Positions 1 to 7,482 of a DNA stretch of 10,761 nt are shown in pieces. Both the position numbers and the translations under genes were made by a program. The notes below the pieces were generated by a model. The model was not told the origin of the DNA, searched no databases, and was given only the letters and a program-made list of their open reading frames with translations. The stretch is from Halieaceae bacterium (GTDB lineage Bacteria > Pseudomonadota > Gammaproteobacteria > Pseudomonadales > Halieaceae): assembly GCA_018666295.1 (NCBI GenBank), contig JABIZW010000229.1:1-10761 (forward strand), written 5' to 3'. Numbering within the stretch: the stretch's first letter is position 1; each line of letters starts with the position of its first letter.

Positions 1-21
1 CAAGAATTTTGGAGATTAGTA

Positions 22-843
22 ATGATTAAAAAGTGCATGTTTCCCGTCGCCGGCTACGGCACACGCTTCCTTCCCGCAACGAAAAGCACGCCCAAGGAAA
101 TGTTACCCGTGGTGAATAAGCCCTTGCTTCAGTATGGGGTGGAAGAAGCACTCGAGGCGGGCATGAATAACTGTGCCTTCGTGACGGGCCGCGGAAAACG
201 AGCGATTGCAGATCATTTTGATATCTCCTATGAGCTTGAACATCAAATTTCCGGTACCTCGAAAGAGAAGTACCTCGAGGGCATTCGCGACGTGATTGAC
301 CGCGGCATCTTCACGATGGTGCGCCAGCGCGAGATGAAAGGTCTTGGGCACGCGATTTTGACCGGTGAGCCGCTGATCGGCGATCAAGCCTTTGGTGTGC
401 TACTTGCCGATGATATGTGTGTTAACCAGCAAGGAGCTGGGGTGCTCGCGCAAATGTCGGAGCTGTATAACCAGTTTCGCTGTTCGATCGTGGCCGTCAT
501 GGAAGTGCCGGACGATCAAATTAGCGCTTACGGCGTGATTTCGGGAGAAGCCATGGGTGATGGTCTCTACCGAGTCGATAAAATGGTCGAAAAACCGGCT
601 CCAGAGGATGCGCCGTCCAATCTCGCGGTCATTGGCCGGTATATACTGACGCCCGATATTTTTGACATTATTCGAGAGACGCCACCGGGCCGCAACGGCG
701 AAGTACAAATTACCGACGCACTGCAAATACAGGCCAATAAGGGCTGCGTTCTGGCTTATAAGTTTCAGGGCCAACGCTTTGACTGCGGCAGTGTTCCCGG
801 TTTTGTCGAAGCCACCAACTTTGTGTTTGAAAATCTGTATTGA
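22..843 (+). CDS. galU: UTP--glucose-1-phosphate uridylyltransferase (UDP-glucose pyrophosphorylase)
   Basis: Cytosolic nucleotidyltransferase that makes UDP-glucose and pyrophosphate from UTP and glucose 1-phosphate, supplying glucosyl donors for envelope polysaccharides and lipopolysaccharide. The 273-residue protein shows the nucleotide-binding loop FPVAGYGTRFLPATKSTPKE (residues 7-26), the metal-site LADD (129-132), EKP (190-192), the GEVQITDALQ segment (226-235) and a DCGS motif near the C terminus (254-257). These are the usual landmarks of bacterial GalU, and the length fits the shorter class of that family (E. coli GalU is about 302 residues). The ATG has a GGAG at 11-14, 7 bases upstream. 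Only 21 bases precede it, so its promoter lies outside the window. The phosphomannomutase gene starts 23 bases downstream, suggesting co-transcription. Function is nearly certain from the motifs. Confidence 0.97.
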   Translation: MIKKCMFPVAGYGTRFLPATKSTPKEMLPVVNKPLLQYGVEEALEAGMNNCAFVTGRGKRAIADHFDISYELEHQISGTSKEKYLEGIRDVIDRGIFTMVRQREMKGLGHAILTGEPLIGDQAFGVLLADDMCVNQQGAGVLAQMSELYNQFRCSIVAVMEVPDDQISAYGVISGEAMGDGLYRVDKMVEKPAPEDAPSNLAVIGRYILTPDIFDIIRETPPGRNGEVQITDALQIQANKGCVLAYKFQGQRFDCGSVPGFVEATNFVFENLY

Positions 844-853
844 GTCTTACGAA

Positions 854-859
854 AGGGAG
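854..859 (+). promoter_or_regulatory. ribosome binding site deciding the phosphomannomutase start
   Basis: The purine run AGGGAG sits 7 bases before GTG 867. The longer open frame begins at TTG 840, overlapping the galU stop, but would add nine residues absent from CpsG-type proteins and would place this site inside the coding region. Confidence 0.75.
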
Positions 860-866
860 CCACGTT

Positions 867-2222
867 GTGCCAGAGCCGATTCGCTGTTTTAAATCTTACG
901 ATGTTCGCGGGCGTGTGCCTGACGAGCTTAATGAGGACATTGCGACGCGCATTGGGCGCGCGTACGCGCAGGTGATTGAGCCCGGCACGGTGGTCGTGGG
1001 GCACGATATTCGCCTCACCTCTGAGGCGATGAAGGCGGCCTTGGTGGAGGGACTCCTCGCGCAAGGTGTCGACGTGTTCGATATTGGGCAGTGCGGTACC
1101 GAAGAGATTTATTTTGCGACGTCACACCTCAAGGTAGGCGGGGGTATTTGTGTGACCGCCAGCCACAACCCCAAAGATTACAACGGCATGAAGTTTGTTC
1201 GTGCCGAATCAAAACCTATTTCGGGCGACTCGGGCCTCAAGGAAATTCAAAGTCAGGCAGAGAGTAACGACTTCTCGCCCGCGACACAGCGCGGTACGTT
1301 ACAAGTCGTGGATGTGAGTGAGGCCTACATTGCACACCTCCTGAGCTACGTCGACCTGAAGGCACTCAAGCCGTTGAAGATTGTTTGTACCGCGGGTAAT
1401 GGTGGTGCAGGACCCGTTGTTGATTTGCTGGAGCCGCACCTGCCGTTTGAGTTTATCAAATTGCACCATGAGGCTGACGGTCACTTCCCCAACGGCGTAC
1501 CCAATCCCATGATTGAAGAAAACCGAGTGGCCTCGGCTAATTTAGTGCGAGAAACCGGCGCAGATATGGGTATTGCCTGGGACGGTGACTTTGACCGCTG
1601 CTTCTTTTATGACCACACCGGCGTCTTTATCGAGGGCTACTATGTTGTGGGCTTATTGGCTGCGTCGTTCTTGGCGAAGTCGTCTCAAGAGACGGTGGTC
1701 CATGACCCGCGTCTGACCTGGAACACCATGGATATTGCAAAGATGTCCGGCGGCGCAACCGAGCAAAGTAAAACGGGACACGCGTTCATTAAAGAAACCA
1801 TGCGCCGCGTCGATGCGGTCTATGGCGGAGAAATGAGCGCCCACCATTACTTTCGCGACTTTGCCTACTGTGACAGTGGGATGATTCCCTGGTTATTGGT
1901 TGCGGAGATTATGTCGACCACCGGCAAGACGCTGGCGTCGCTGGTCGAGGAGCGAACCCACGCGTTTCCTTGTTCCGGTGAGATCAATCGAACAGTGGCC
2001 GACGCATCGGCGCTGATCGCTCAGGTTGAGTCACGCTACGCGGCGGGTGCCGAGGCGGTTGAACACCTCGACGGACTGAGTGTGAGTTTCAAGGACTGGC
2101 GCTTTAATCTGCGCATGTCCAATACTGAGCCGGTGGTGCGTCTGAACGTTGAATCGCGCGGTGATGCCGCTCTCATGACGGAGAAAACGCAGGAGCTACT
2201 AGCCATTATTGACGCTGCTTGA
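867..2222 (+). CDS. manB: phosphomannomutase (CpsG/ManB type; alpha-D-phosphohexomutase)
   Basis: Interconverts mannose 6-phosphate and mannose 1-phosphate in the cytosol, feeding GDP-mannose synthesis; some relatives also act on glucose phosphates. With the GTG start the protein is 451 residues, and it follows E. coli CpsG (456) almost end to end. Visible landmarks are the phosphoserine loop TASHNPKDYNG (catalytic Ser99), the magnesium loop DGDFDR (239-244), the sugar-binding stretch GGEMSAHHYFRDF (about 320-332) and the phosphate-binding SNTEPVVR (about 418-425). GEMSAHHYFRDF followed by AYCDSGMIPWLL is characteristic of the phosphomannomutase branch. The gene lies 23 bases after galU, so the two probably form an operon making activated sugar precursors. 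A weak dual phosphoglucomutase activity is possible but cannot be judged from sequence. A hairpin overlaps its stop codon. Confidence 0.93.
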   Translation: MPEPIRCFKSYDVRGRVPDELNEDIATRIGRAYAQVIEPGTVVVGHDIRLTSEAMKAALVEGLLAQGVDVFDIGQCGTEEIYFATSHLKVGGGICVTASHNPKDYNGMKFVRAESKPISGDSGLKEIQSQAESNDFSPATQRGTLQVVDVSEAYIAHLLSYVDLKALKPLKIVCTAGNGGAGPVVDLLEPHLPFEFIKLHHEADGHFPNGVPNPMIEENRVASANLVRETGADMGIAWDGDFDRCFFYDHTGVFIEGYYVVGLLAASFLAKSSQETVVHDPRLTWNTMDIAKMSGGATEQSKTGHAFIKETMRRVDAVYGGEMSAHHYFRDFAYCDSGMIPWLLVAEIMSTTGKTLASLVEERTHAFPCSGEINRTVADASALIAQVESRYAAGAEAVEHLDGLSVSFKDWRFNLRMSNTEPVVRLNVESRGDAALMTEKTQELLAIIDAA

Positions 2223-2240
2223 GCGCTTGCGAGCGGCGTC
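2211..2240 (+). terminator. hairpin over the phosphomannomutase stop; possible weak terminator
   Basis: Bases 2211-2219 can pair with 2232-2240 (nine pairs including one G-T wobble) around a 12-base loop that contains the stop codon. Only three T residues follow (2241-2243), so this is a poor intrinsic terminator by sequence. It may instead attenuate or protect the galU-manB message. No convincing promoter is seen in the rest of the gap up to 2340. Confidence 0.35.
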
Positions 2241-2329
2241 TTTGACTGTCACGGAATCCCATTGCCTCATTTGACCTTTAACCCCCAACTCCTTAGCCTC
2301 ACGGGTCAATTTGAGGGGCGCGTCGCGCT

Positions 2330-2334
2330 GGGAG
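2330..2334 (+). promoter_or_regulatory. ribosome binding site deciding the aldo/keto reductase start
   Basis: GGGAG lies 6 bases before GTG 2341. The frame is open back to TTG 2311, but those ten extra residues have no counterpart in the family and no ribosome binding site of their own. Confidence 0.7.
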
Positions 2335-2340
2335 TGTTCC

Positions 2341-3318
2341 GTGGAAAGAAGGCAATTCAGGCCGTTTGGTAGCGTCAGTGCACTGACGCTTGGCGGCGGT
2401 GGTTTAGGTCAAATTTGGGGCGACACCACCCGAGAGGAAGCCGTGGCAACGGCACGACTCGCCGCTGATAAAGGCATTACTCATTTCGATATGGCGCCTA
2501 TGTACGGCCGCGGTGAGGCCGAGAAAGTCATCGGTGAAGCGTTTCGAGGTGCTGACAAATCGAACTTGCGCTTCACCACCAAGTGTCGCTTAGGGCGGGT
2601 CGCGCCCGATACAGTCTACGACACGCTCAACGCGTCCTTGACGCGCTCGCTACAAACGATGGGTATTGAACGAGCCGACTTGTTTTTCCTGCACTCGCAA
2701 CTCATTGAAGACCACCATGTGTTGGAGCATCACGATGACCTCCGCGACCGCATTGCCACGCCGTTAAGCTACTTTCTCGAGTCGGTTATTCCGGCTTTTG
2801 AACGCTTGCAACGTGAGGGGAAAATTGGAGGCTGGGGCTTCGCACTCGGTCAAGAGTCGGCACTGGAAAAAGCGATTGCACATCATAAACGGCCAACGGC
2901 AGTCCAATGCGTTGTGAATCCGCTCAATTCAGCGGGAAACATTGGCTATGTGACTGAGGGGTTTGATTGTCGACGTGTGTTAGCGGCGTGCCGGCAACAT
3001 GACGTGCCCGCGCTCGCGATTCGAGCGGTTCAGGCCGGAGCACTGACATCAGCAATGGATCGAGTGCTACCGGCTGACGATGCAGATCAAATGGATTTTG
3101 AGCGGGCGGCGGGTTTTCGAGCACTGGCGTCAGACTGGGGGCAAACACCGGCGCGCTTGGCGCATCGTTACGCACTGTCAACGCAAGACATTGGTTCCGT
3201 GGTGTTAGGGGTTAAAAATCGTCGTGAGTTACTGGAGTGCATCGCCGCCGCCGACGACCCGATGTTAGACCCCGAGGAATGTGCACTATTGGAAAATGCC
3301 TGCGCGATTGCCCGTTGA
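2341..3318 (+). CDS. aldo/keto reductase, substrate unknown
   Basis: NAD(P)H-dependent oxidoreductase of the aldo/keto reductase superfamily, a soluble TIM-barrel enzyme reducing or oxidising carbonyl groups. The 325-residue protein from GTG 2341 has the full catalytic tetrad: Asp50 and Tyr55 in HFDMAPMYGRGEAEK, Lys81 in TTKCRLG and His118 in FFLHSQ. The C-terminal IGSVVLGVKNRREL (284-297) matches the usual cofactor-binding end. A His- and Asp-rich segment after the catalytic His (HHVLEHHDDLRDR, about 125-137) looks like an extended substrate loop. The overall pattern recalls the D-threo-aldose/L-galactose dehydrogenase-like groups, but I cannot assign a substrate. It sits between the sugar-nucleotide pair and a thiolase, which is not strong context for either pathway. 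Base composition looks like that of its neighbours. Confidence 0.88.
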   Translation: MERRQFRPFGSVSALTLGGGGLGQIWGDTTREEAVATARLAADKGITHFDMAPMYGRGEAEKVIGEAFRGADKSNLRFTTKCRLGRVAPDTVYDTLNASLTRSLQTMGIERADLFFLHSQLIEDHHVLEHHDDLRDRIATPLSYFLESVIPAFERLQREGKIGGWGFALGQESALEKAIAHHKRPTAVQCVVNPLNSAGNIGYVTEGFDCRRVLAACRQHDVPALAIRAVQAGALTSAMDRVLPADDADQMDFERAAGFRALASDWGQTPARLAHRYALSTQDIGSVVLGVKNRRELLECIAAADDPMLDPEECALLENACAIAR

Positions 3319-3320
3319 AC

Positions 3321-3361
3321 TCACAATAAGACGGATCCGATGGCACTTGACCCGTCTGTGA
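3321..3361. repeat. imperfect inverted repeat in the reductase-thiolase gap
   Basis: AGACGG (3329-3334) is the inverse complement of CCGTCT (3352-3357), and outside it TCAC (3321-3324) matches GTGA (3358-3361), leaving a four-base bulge on the left side. The 17-base loop is long and no T run follows, so it is not a typical terminator. It overlaps a possible -35 box and could be an operator or only a chance structure. Confidence 0.35.
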
Positions 3362-3375
3362 GGGCAACGTAGCGT
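3347..3375 (+). promoter_or_regulatory. possible sigma-70 promoter for the thiolase gene
   Basis: TTGACC (3347-3352) is followed after 17 bases by TAGCGT (3370-3375). The -35 box is good and the -10 box weak. A better -10-like TAAAAT occurs at 3386-3391 but lacks a -35 box at proper spacing. Either would give a leader of roughly 65-80 bases. A small hairpin, AGCGCG (3418-3423) with CGCGCT (3432-3437), lies just before the ribosome binding site. Confidence 0.3.
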
Positions 3376-3450
3376 AAGCCGGCATTAAAATGGCCCACTG
3401 AGCCATGATGATGAAAAAGCGCGCGACGAAACGCGCTGAACACTCACTCT

Positions 3451-3456
3451 AAGGAG
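3451..3456 (+). promoter_or_regulatory. strong ribosome binding site of the thiolase gene
   Basis: AAGGAG lies 7 bases before ATG 3464. This favours the ATG over the in-frame TTG at 3458, which is only one base from the site. Confidence 0.85.
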
Positions 3457-3463
3457 ATTGACT

Positions 3464-4705
3464 ATGGGCAACGCATACATCGTAGACGCATGTCGAACAC
3501 CACGAGGTGTCGGTAAAGTCGGTAAGGGTGCTCTTGCACACCTTCATCCCTCATACCTCGGATCGACGGTGCTCAGCGCACTGGCCGAGCGTAATGCGCT
3601 CAACACGGCCGAAGTCGATGACATTATTTGGGGGACGTCGTCGCAAAGCGGTAAGCAGGGCGGCGATTTAGGCCGTATGGCTGCGCTGAACGCCGGTTAT
3701 GATGTTCGGTCGTCGGGTGTGACGCTCGATCGCTTCTGCGGCTCCGGTATTACAACGGTTAACTTGGCGGCGGCACAAATTATGTCCGGTATGGAAGATC
3801 TTGTGGTGGCCGGTGGTACCGAAATGATGAGCTACCACGGACAAACGGGCGATCCGACGAAGCCGCCCATGATTGATTCGGGTAATCTAGACCTGCGAGC
3901 CCTGCATCCCCAGTCGCAGCAAGGAGTCTGTGCCGATGCGATTGCAACCCTCGAAGGTATCGATCGTGATGCGGTGGATAACCTCGCGCTGGTAAGCCAG
4001 GCTCGCGCAGCGCGCGCGATTGCGGAAGGGCGCTTTGATAAGTCGTTGATTACCGTTAGGAACCCGGATGGGTCTGTGGCGCTCGATCACGAGGAATTCC
4101 CGCGTCCGCAGACGACGAGAGAGGGGCTCTCTGAGCTCAAGACCGTGTTCAGTGTTGTGCGTGATGTGCCGATCGACGAGCAAGGGACCACCTATGGTGC
4201 ATTGATTCAGCAAAAGTACCCTGAGATTACAGCGTTCAACCACATCCACCACGCCGGCAACTCGTCGGGTGTCGTGGACGGTGCCGCGGCACTTTTGCTG
4301 GCGTCAGAGTCCTACATGGAGAAGAATGGAATGACGCCGCGTGCGCGGATCGTCGCGACAGCCAATATGGGAGACTGCCCAACGCTAATGCTGAACGCAC
4401 CGGTACCTGCCGCGGAGAAAGTCCTCATGAAAGCGGGCCTCACAAAAGACGACATTGACGTTTGGGAAATTAACGAAGCGTTTGCCGTGGTGGCGGAACG
4501 GTTCATTCGCAGGCTAGGCCTTGACCGTGAGAAGGTGAACATCAATGGTGGCGCCATGGCCCTTGGGCACCCCATCGGTGCGACAGGCTCAATTCTTGTG
4601 GGCACTGCGCTTGATGAGCTCGAACGTCAGCAGAAGCGCTATGCATTGATTACCATGTGCGCAGCAGGCGGAATGGCTCCCGCTATTATTATCGAGCGAG
4701 TATGA
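3464..4705 (+). CDS. thiolase (acetyl-CoA C-acyltransferase / acetyltransferase)
   Basis: Thiolase that condenses two acyl-CoA units or, in reverse, cleaves 3-ketoacyl-CoA in fatty acid beta-oxidation. From ATG 3464 it is 413 residues. The nucleophilic cysteine is Cys92 in LDRFCGSG, followed by NEAF (Asn337), GHPIGATG (His369) and the C-terminal cysteine in MCAAGGMAP (Cys399). The spacing Asn to His (32) and His to Cys (30) equals that of the well-studied Zoogloea enzyme. The chain is about 20 residues longer than the roughly 392-residue biosynthetic type, with most of the extra length between the first cysteine and NEAF. No beta-oxidation partner such as FadB is adjacent, so chain-length preference and direction remain open. 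The gene has its own leader and ends at a strong terminator, so it is probably transcribed alone. Confidence 0.93.
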   Translation: MGNAYIVDACRTPRGVGKVGKGALAHLHPSYLGSTVLSALAERNALNTAEVDDIIWGTSSQSGKQGGDLGRMAALNAGYDVRSSGVTLDRFCGSGITTVNLAAAQIMSGMEDLVVAGGTEMMSYHGQTGDPTKPPMIDSGNLDLRALHPQSQQGVCADAIATLEGIDRDAVDNLALVSQARAARAIAEGRFDKSLITVRNPDGSVALDHEEFPRPQTTREGLSELKTVFSVVRDVPIDEQGTTYGALIQQKYPEITAFNHIHHAGNSSGVVDGAAALLLASESYMEKNGMTPRARIVATANMGDCPTLMLNAPVPAAEKVLMKAGLTKDDIDVWEINEAFAVVAERFIRRLGLDREKVNINGGAMALGHPIGATGSILVGTALDELERQQKRYALITMCAAGGMAPAIIIERV

Positions 4706-4723
4706 GTCCTCAGTGTGACCGAC

Positions 4724-4755
4724 AAAAAGCCCGGTGATGACCGGGCTTTTTTTTT
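4724..4755. terminator. bidirectional intrinsic terminator between thiolase and pgi
   Basis: GCCCGGT (4729-4735) pairs perfectly with ACCGGGC (4740-4746) around a GATG loop. Five A residues on the left (4724-4728) can extend the stem into the nine T residues on the right (4747-4755). The T run ends plus-strand transcription of the thiolase, and the A run reads as a T run for minus-strand pgi transcripts, so one hairpin serves both convergent genes. Confidence 0.93.
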
Positions 4756-4764
4756 GACCAATGC

Positions 4765-6372
4765 TCAGTGGTTTGCGTCCAACCACGCGGTGGCCAGCGC
4801 CGCGGTTGACGCATCCAGATCGTCCAATCCCGTTGCGTTCTCTAGCGTTGTACGAATTTGCTTGCCAATGGCTTTGCCCAATTCAACGCCCCATTGATCG
4901 AACGCGTTGAGCCCCATGAGAGCCGATAAAAAGTAGGTTTTGTGTTCGTATGTGGCGATCATTGCGCCCACAGTTTCTGCACTGACTGCCTTCATCACAA
5001 GCGTGTTGTGCGGGTGATTGCCCGGCATCTGAAAATGCGGCGCGAGCTCAGGTGCGAGTCCTTTTACTCGGGCGAGTTCGGTAGCCTCATCCATTGTTCG
5101 TCCAATTAAAAACGCGCGGCTCTGCGCGAGAGCATTGGCGGCGAGCTTACGGTGCGCGTCTAAATTGACGTCGCCATTGGTCAGTGGCAAAACAATATCT
5201 GCAGTAAAGCGACGGTTGCCTTGGTGCAGCAGTTGGTAGTAAGAGTGCTGCCCGATAGTGCCGGCTGATCCCCACAGGACCGGGGCGGTGGGTTCGGTAA
5301 TTTCCTCACCCGTGAGTGTTACGCGCTTGCCGTTACTTTCCATGGTGAGCTGTTGTAAGAAGTCAGACAGATGCTCAAGGCGCTGCGAATAGGGGAGCAC
5401 AACATGAGTCTCAACGCCTAAATAGCGAGTGTTCCAGAGCTCCAGTAGTGCCATAAGCATGGGCAGATTTTTTAGGGGGTCAACTTCCCGCGCATGCTCG
5501 TCCAGCGCGTTTGCGCCGGCCAGTAGTCCGGTAAATGCAGACCAGCCATACCCTAGCGCAATGACGAGGCCGATGGCCGACCACACAGAATAACGACCGC
5601 CGACCCAGTCCCACATAGGGAAGCAGGCATCTGCAGAGATGCCGAACGCCGCTGCGGCGGTGAGATTGGTGGTCACGGCAAACACATGCTGACCAATACG
5701 TGCTTCGGGCACGCCCCCGCTCAGTAGCCATTGCTTCGCACGTTCAGCGTTGGTCAGTGTTTCTTCGGTGGTAAAGGTCTTAGAGCAGACGATCAGAAGG
5801 GTGGTCTCAGGGTTTAGCCCACGGATCACGACATCGAGATCGTGCGGATCGACATTTGAAATAAAGTGTGTGCGCAGGTTTGGCGTCGCACTATCGAGCG
5901 CACGGCACACCATTCTGGGCCCCAAGTCCGAACCACCAATGCCAATATTAATAACGTCGGTGAAGGGTTTGCCTGTTGCTCCTGTGTGCGCACCCGAATG
6001 AACGGCATGGGTTGCGTCGGACATGCGTTGAAGCGTGTTGTTGACCGCTTCAGTGAGCTCGGGCAGCGCTTCTGCTGCAGTCCCCCGTAAAAGCGTGTGC
6101 AGCGCGGCACGCTCTTCGGTGATATTGACTTGAGCGCCGCTGATTAATTGCGAGTACTTGCCCTGAAGATCGGCGCCGGTTGCTGTGCTGGCCAATGCAC
6201 GCAATGCGGAGCGGTCAACCAGCTGCTTTGAGGCGTCAAGCTGCAAACCTGCAGCAGACAGGCTCAGCGTATCAACGCGGGCTGGGTCTTGCTCAAAAAG
6301 AGTGGCGATCGAGACGGTTTTGAGGCGATCCGCCTCGGCCTTGAGGGCGGCGTGATCACTGCTTAGCAGCAT
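4765..6372 (-). CDS. pgi: glucose-6-phosphate isomerase
   Basis: Interconverts glucose 6-phosphate and fructose 6-phosphate in the cytosol, linking glycolysis and gluconeogenesis with sugar-nucleotide synthesis. The 535-residue protein (E. coli 549) has the phosphosugar loop GIGGSDLGPRM (144-154), the family signature GGRYSVWSAIGL (258-269), catalytic Glu345 in TMESNGKR, catalytic His376 in GQH, and the second signature ending at Lys500 (FDQWGVELGK). Two positions look unusual: the common GTNGQH loop reads GTIGQH (Ile373), and the common GNRP reads GNHP (451-454). All catalytic residues I can place are present, so I expect activity. The ATG is preceded by GGAG (plus-strand 6382-6385), 9 bases away and inside the end of ispB. 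With only 3 bases between the genes, pgi should be co-transcribed with ispB. Confidence 0.96.
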   Translation of the reverse strand: MLLSSDHAALKAEADRLKTVSIATLFEQDPARVDTLSLSAAGLQLDASKQLVDRSALRALASTATGADLQGKYSQLISGAQVNITEERAALHTLLRGTAAEALPELTEAVNNTLQRMSDATHAVHSGAHTGATGKPFTDVINIGIGGSDLGPRMVCRALDSATPNLRTHFISNVDPHDLDVVIRGLNPETTLLIVCSKTFTTEETLTNAERAKQWLLSGGVPEARIGQHVFAVTTNLTAAAAFGISADACFPMWDWVGGRYSVWSAIGLVIALGYGWSAFTGLLAGANALDEHAREVDPLKNLPMLMALLELWNTRYLGVETHVVLPYSQRLEHLSDFLQQLTMESNGKRVTLTGEEITEPTAPVLWGSAGTIGQHSYYQLLHQGNRRFTADIVLPLTNGDVNLDAHRKLAANALAQSRAFLIGRTMDEATELARVKGLAPELAPHFQMPGNHPHNTLVMKAVSAETVGAMIATYEHKTYFLSALMGLNAFDQWGVELGKAIGKQIRTTLENATGLDDLDASTAALATAWLDANH

Positions 6373-6375
6373 GGG

Positions 6376-7341
6376 TTAACTCTCCCGAGCGATGGAAAAT
6401 TCAGCTAATTTTTCGAGGCTGGCTCTGGCGGCTGTTGCCGGCAGATCGGCAAGTGCAGTGCTCACACGCCCACAGTGTTCAACGGCAGCACGACGAGTCT
6501 CTTGAATACCGCCTGTGGTTTTAGCGAGCGCCACAATGGTGTTCAGATTTTCGACTGATTTTTGACGGATAGAATCGGCGATCAAGGCGGCGTCCTCAGA
6601 TGACGCATGGCTCATCGCATGAATCAGTGGGAGTGTGGGCTTACCCTCGTTCAGGTCATCGCCGACGTTTTTACCGGTGGTCTCGGGGTCGCCTTCGTAG
6701 TCCAAAACGTCGTCGATCAGCTGGAATGCAATCCCTAAGTTCAGTCCAACGCTGTGCATCCGGGCGAGTACGGCGTCGCTTTCGCCACTTAACATCACCG
6801 CACCTTCACAGGCGGCCGCAAACAAAATGGCGGTCTTGCGCGTGATGACGTCGAAGTATTGCTCACGCGACGTTTCAGGATCCCCTGCGCGCACGAGCTG
6901 TAATACCTCACCCTCAGCAATCTGGTTGGTCACGTCTGCCATCAAGGCCAGTATTCGCATGTCATCGAGTTGCACCATCAGCTGGAAGGCGCGCGTGTAG
7001 AGAAAATCGCCCACAAGCACGCTTGGCGCGTTGCCAAATTCACTGTTGACCGTGGGCTTCCCCCTGCGAAGGGTGGAAATATCAACGACGTCATCATGAA
7101 GCAAGGTGGCCGTGTGTATAAATTCGATAATTGCCGCGAATGTAATATGCTTTTCTGTGACTTCACCTACCGACGCGGCCGCCAGCAGAGTCAGCAGGGG
7201 ACGCAGGCGCTTGCCGCCCGAGTCGACAATGTATTGACCGACGTTTTCGACCATGTCGACGTCGGAATACAGTTGATCGATGATCAGCGTGTTTACTCTG
7301 GCGAAGTCCGCCTCAACGCTGGCTCTTATGTCATTTATCAA
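6376..7341 (-). CDS. ispB: long-chain polyprenyl diphosphate synthase (octaprenyl type)
   Basis: Trans-prenyltransferase that extends farnesyl diphosphate with isopentenyl diphosphate units to make the side-chain precursor of ubiquinone and menaquinone. The 321 residues align along the whole length with E. coli IspB (323). GGKRLRP (42-48) binds the substrate diphosphate, the first aspartate-rich motif is DDVVD (83-87) followed by LRRGKPTVN, and the second is DDVLD (210-214). KNVGDDLNEGKPTLPL (224-239) is typical of this branch. The exact chain length (C40 or C45) cannot be read from sequence. The start is an unusual TTG, supported by GGAG (plus-strand 7351-7354) 9 bases upstream, a predicted transcription start only about 20 bases away, and no usable in-frame ATG nearby (the ATG just inside is out of frame and stops at once). 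First gene of an ispB-pgi unit. Confidence 0.95.
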   Translation of the reverse strand: MINDIRASVEADFARVNTLIIDQLYSDVDMVENVGQYIVDSGGKRLRPLLTLLAAASVGEVTEKHITFAAIIEFIHTATLLHDDVVDISTLRRGKPTVNSEFGNAPSVLVGDFLYTRAFQLMVQLDDMRILALMADVTNQIAEGEVLQLVRAGDPETSREQYFDVITRKTAILFAAACEGAVMLSGESDAVLARMHSVGLNLGIAFQLIDDVLDYEGDPETTGKNVGDDLNEGKPTLPLIHAMSHASSEDAALIADSIRQKSVENLNTIVALAKTTGGIQETRRAAVEHCGRVSTALADLPATAARASLEKLAEFSIARES

Positions 7342-7367
7342 AGGGGGCTTCTCCGCGGTGAGGCGCG

Positions 7368-7397
7368 ATTATAAGGTGTGGTTGTCTTTGTTGCCAC
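7368..7397 (-). promoter_or_regulatory. sigma-70 promoter of ispB-pgi
   Basis: On the minus strand a perfect TATAAT (plus 7368-7373) lies 18 bases downstream of GTGGCA (plus 7392-7397, four of six matches to TTGACA). Transcription would start near 7361, giving a leader of about 20 bases before the TTG codon. A perfect short inverted repeat, CCACC (7394-7398) with GGTGG (7403-7407), overlaps the -35 box and could be an operator half-site pair. Confidence 0.7.
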
Positions 7398-7424
7398 CAA
7401 GAGGTGGGCGGGTTAAGACTAGCC

Positions 7425-7453
7425 TTGCGTCACGACGTGAAAACCCGTATTCT
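7425..7453 (+). promoter_or_regulatory. sigma-70 promoter of rplU-rpmA with GC-rich discriminator
   Basis: TTGCGT (7425-7430) and TATTCT (7448-7453) are separated by exactly 17 bases. The stretch between the -10 box and the expected start (about 7454-7461) is almost all G and C. That discriminator type is known from ribosomal promoters inhibited by ppGpp and DksA, so growth-rate and stringent control are likely here; this last step is inference. The start would fall near 7460, leaving a leader of about 88 bases. Confidence 0.65.
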
Positions 7454-7482
7454 CCGCGCCCTTGTTTGCACAACACTCGAGT

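Noticed and set aside
2271..2309. TTGACC and GGTCAA inverted hexamers in the gap before the reductase
   Set aside because: The arms are only six bases with a 27-base spacing, TTGACC has no good -10 box 17 bases on, and such pairs arise easily by chance.
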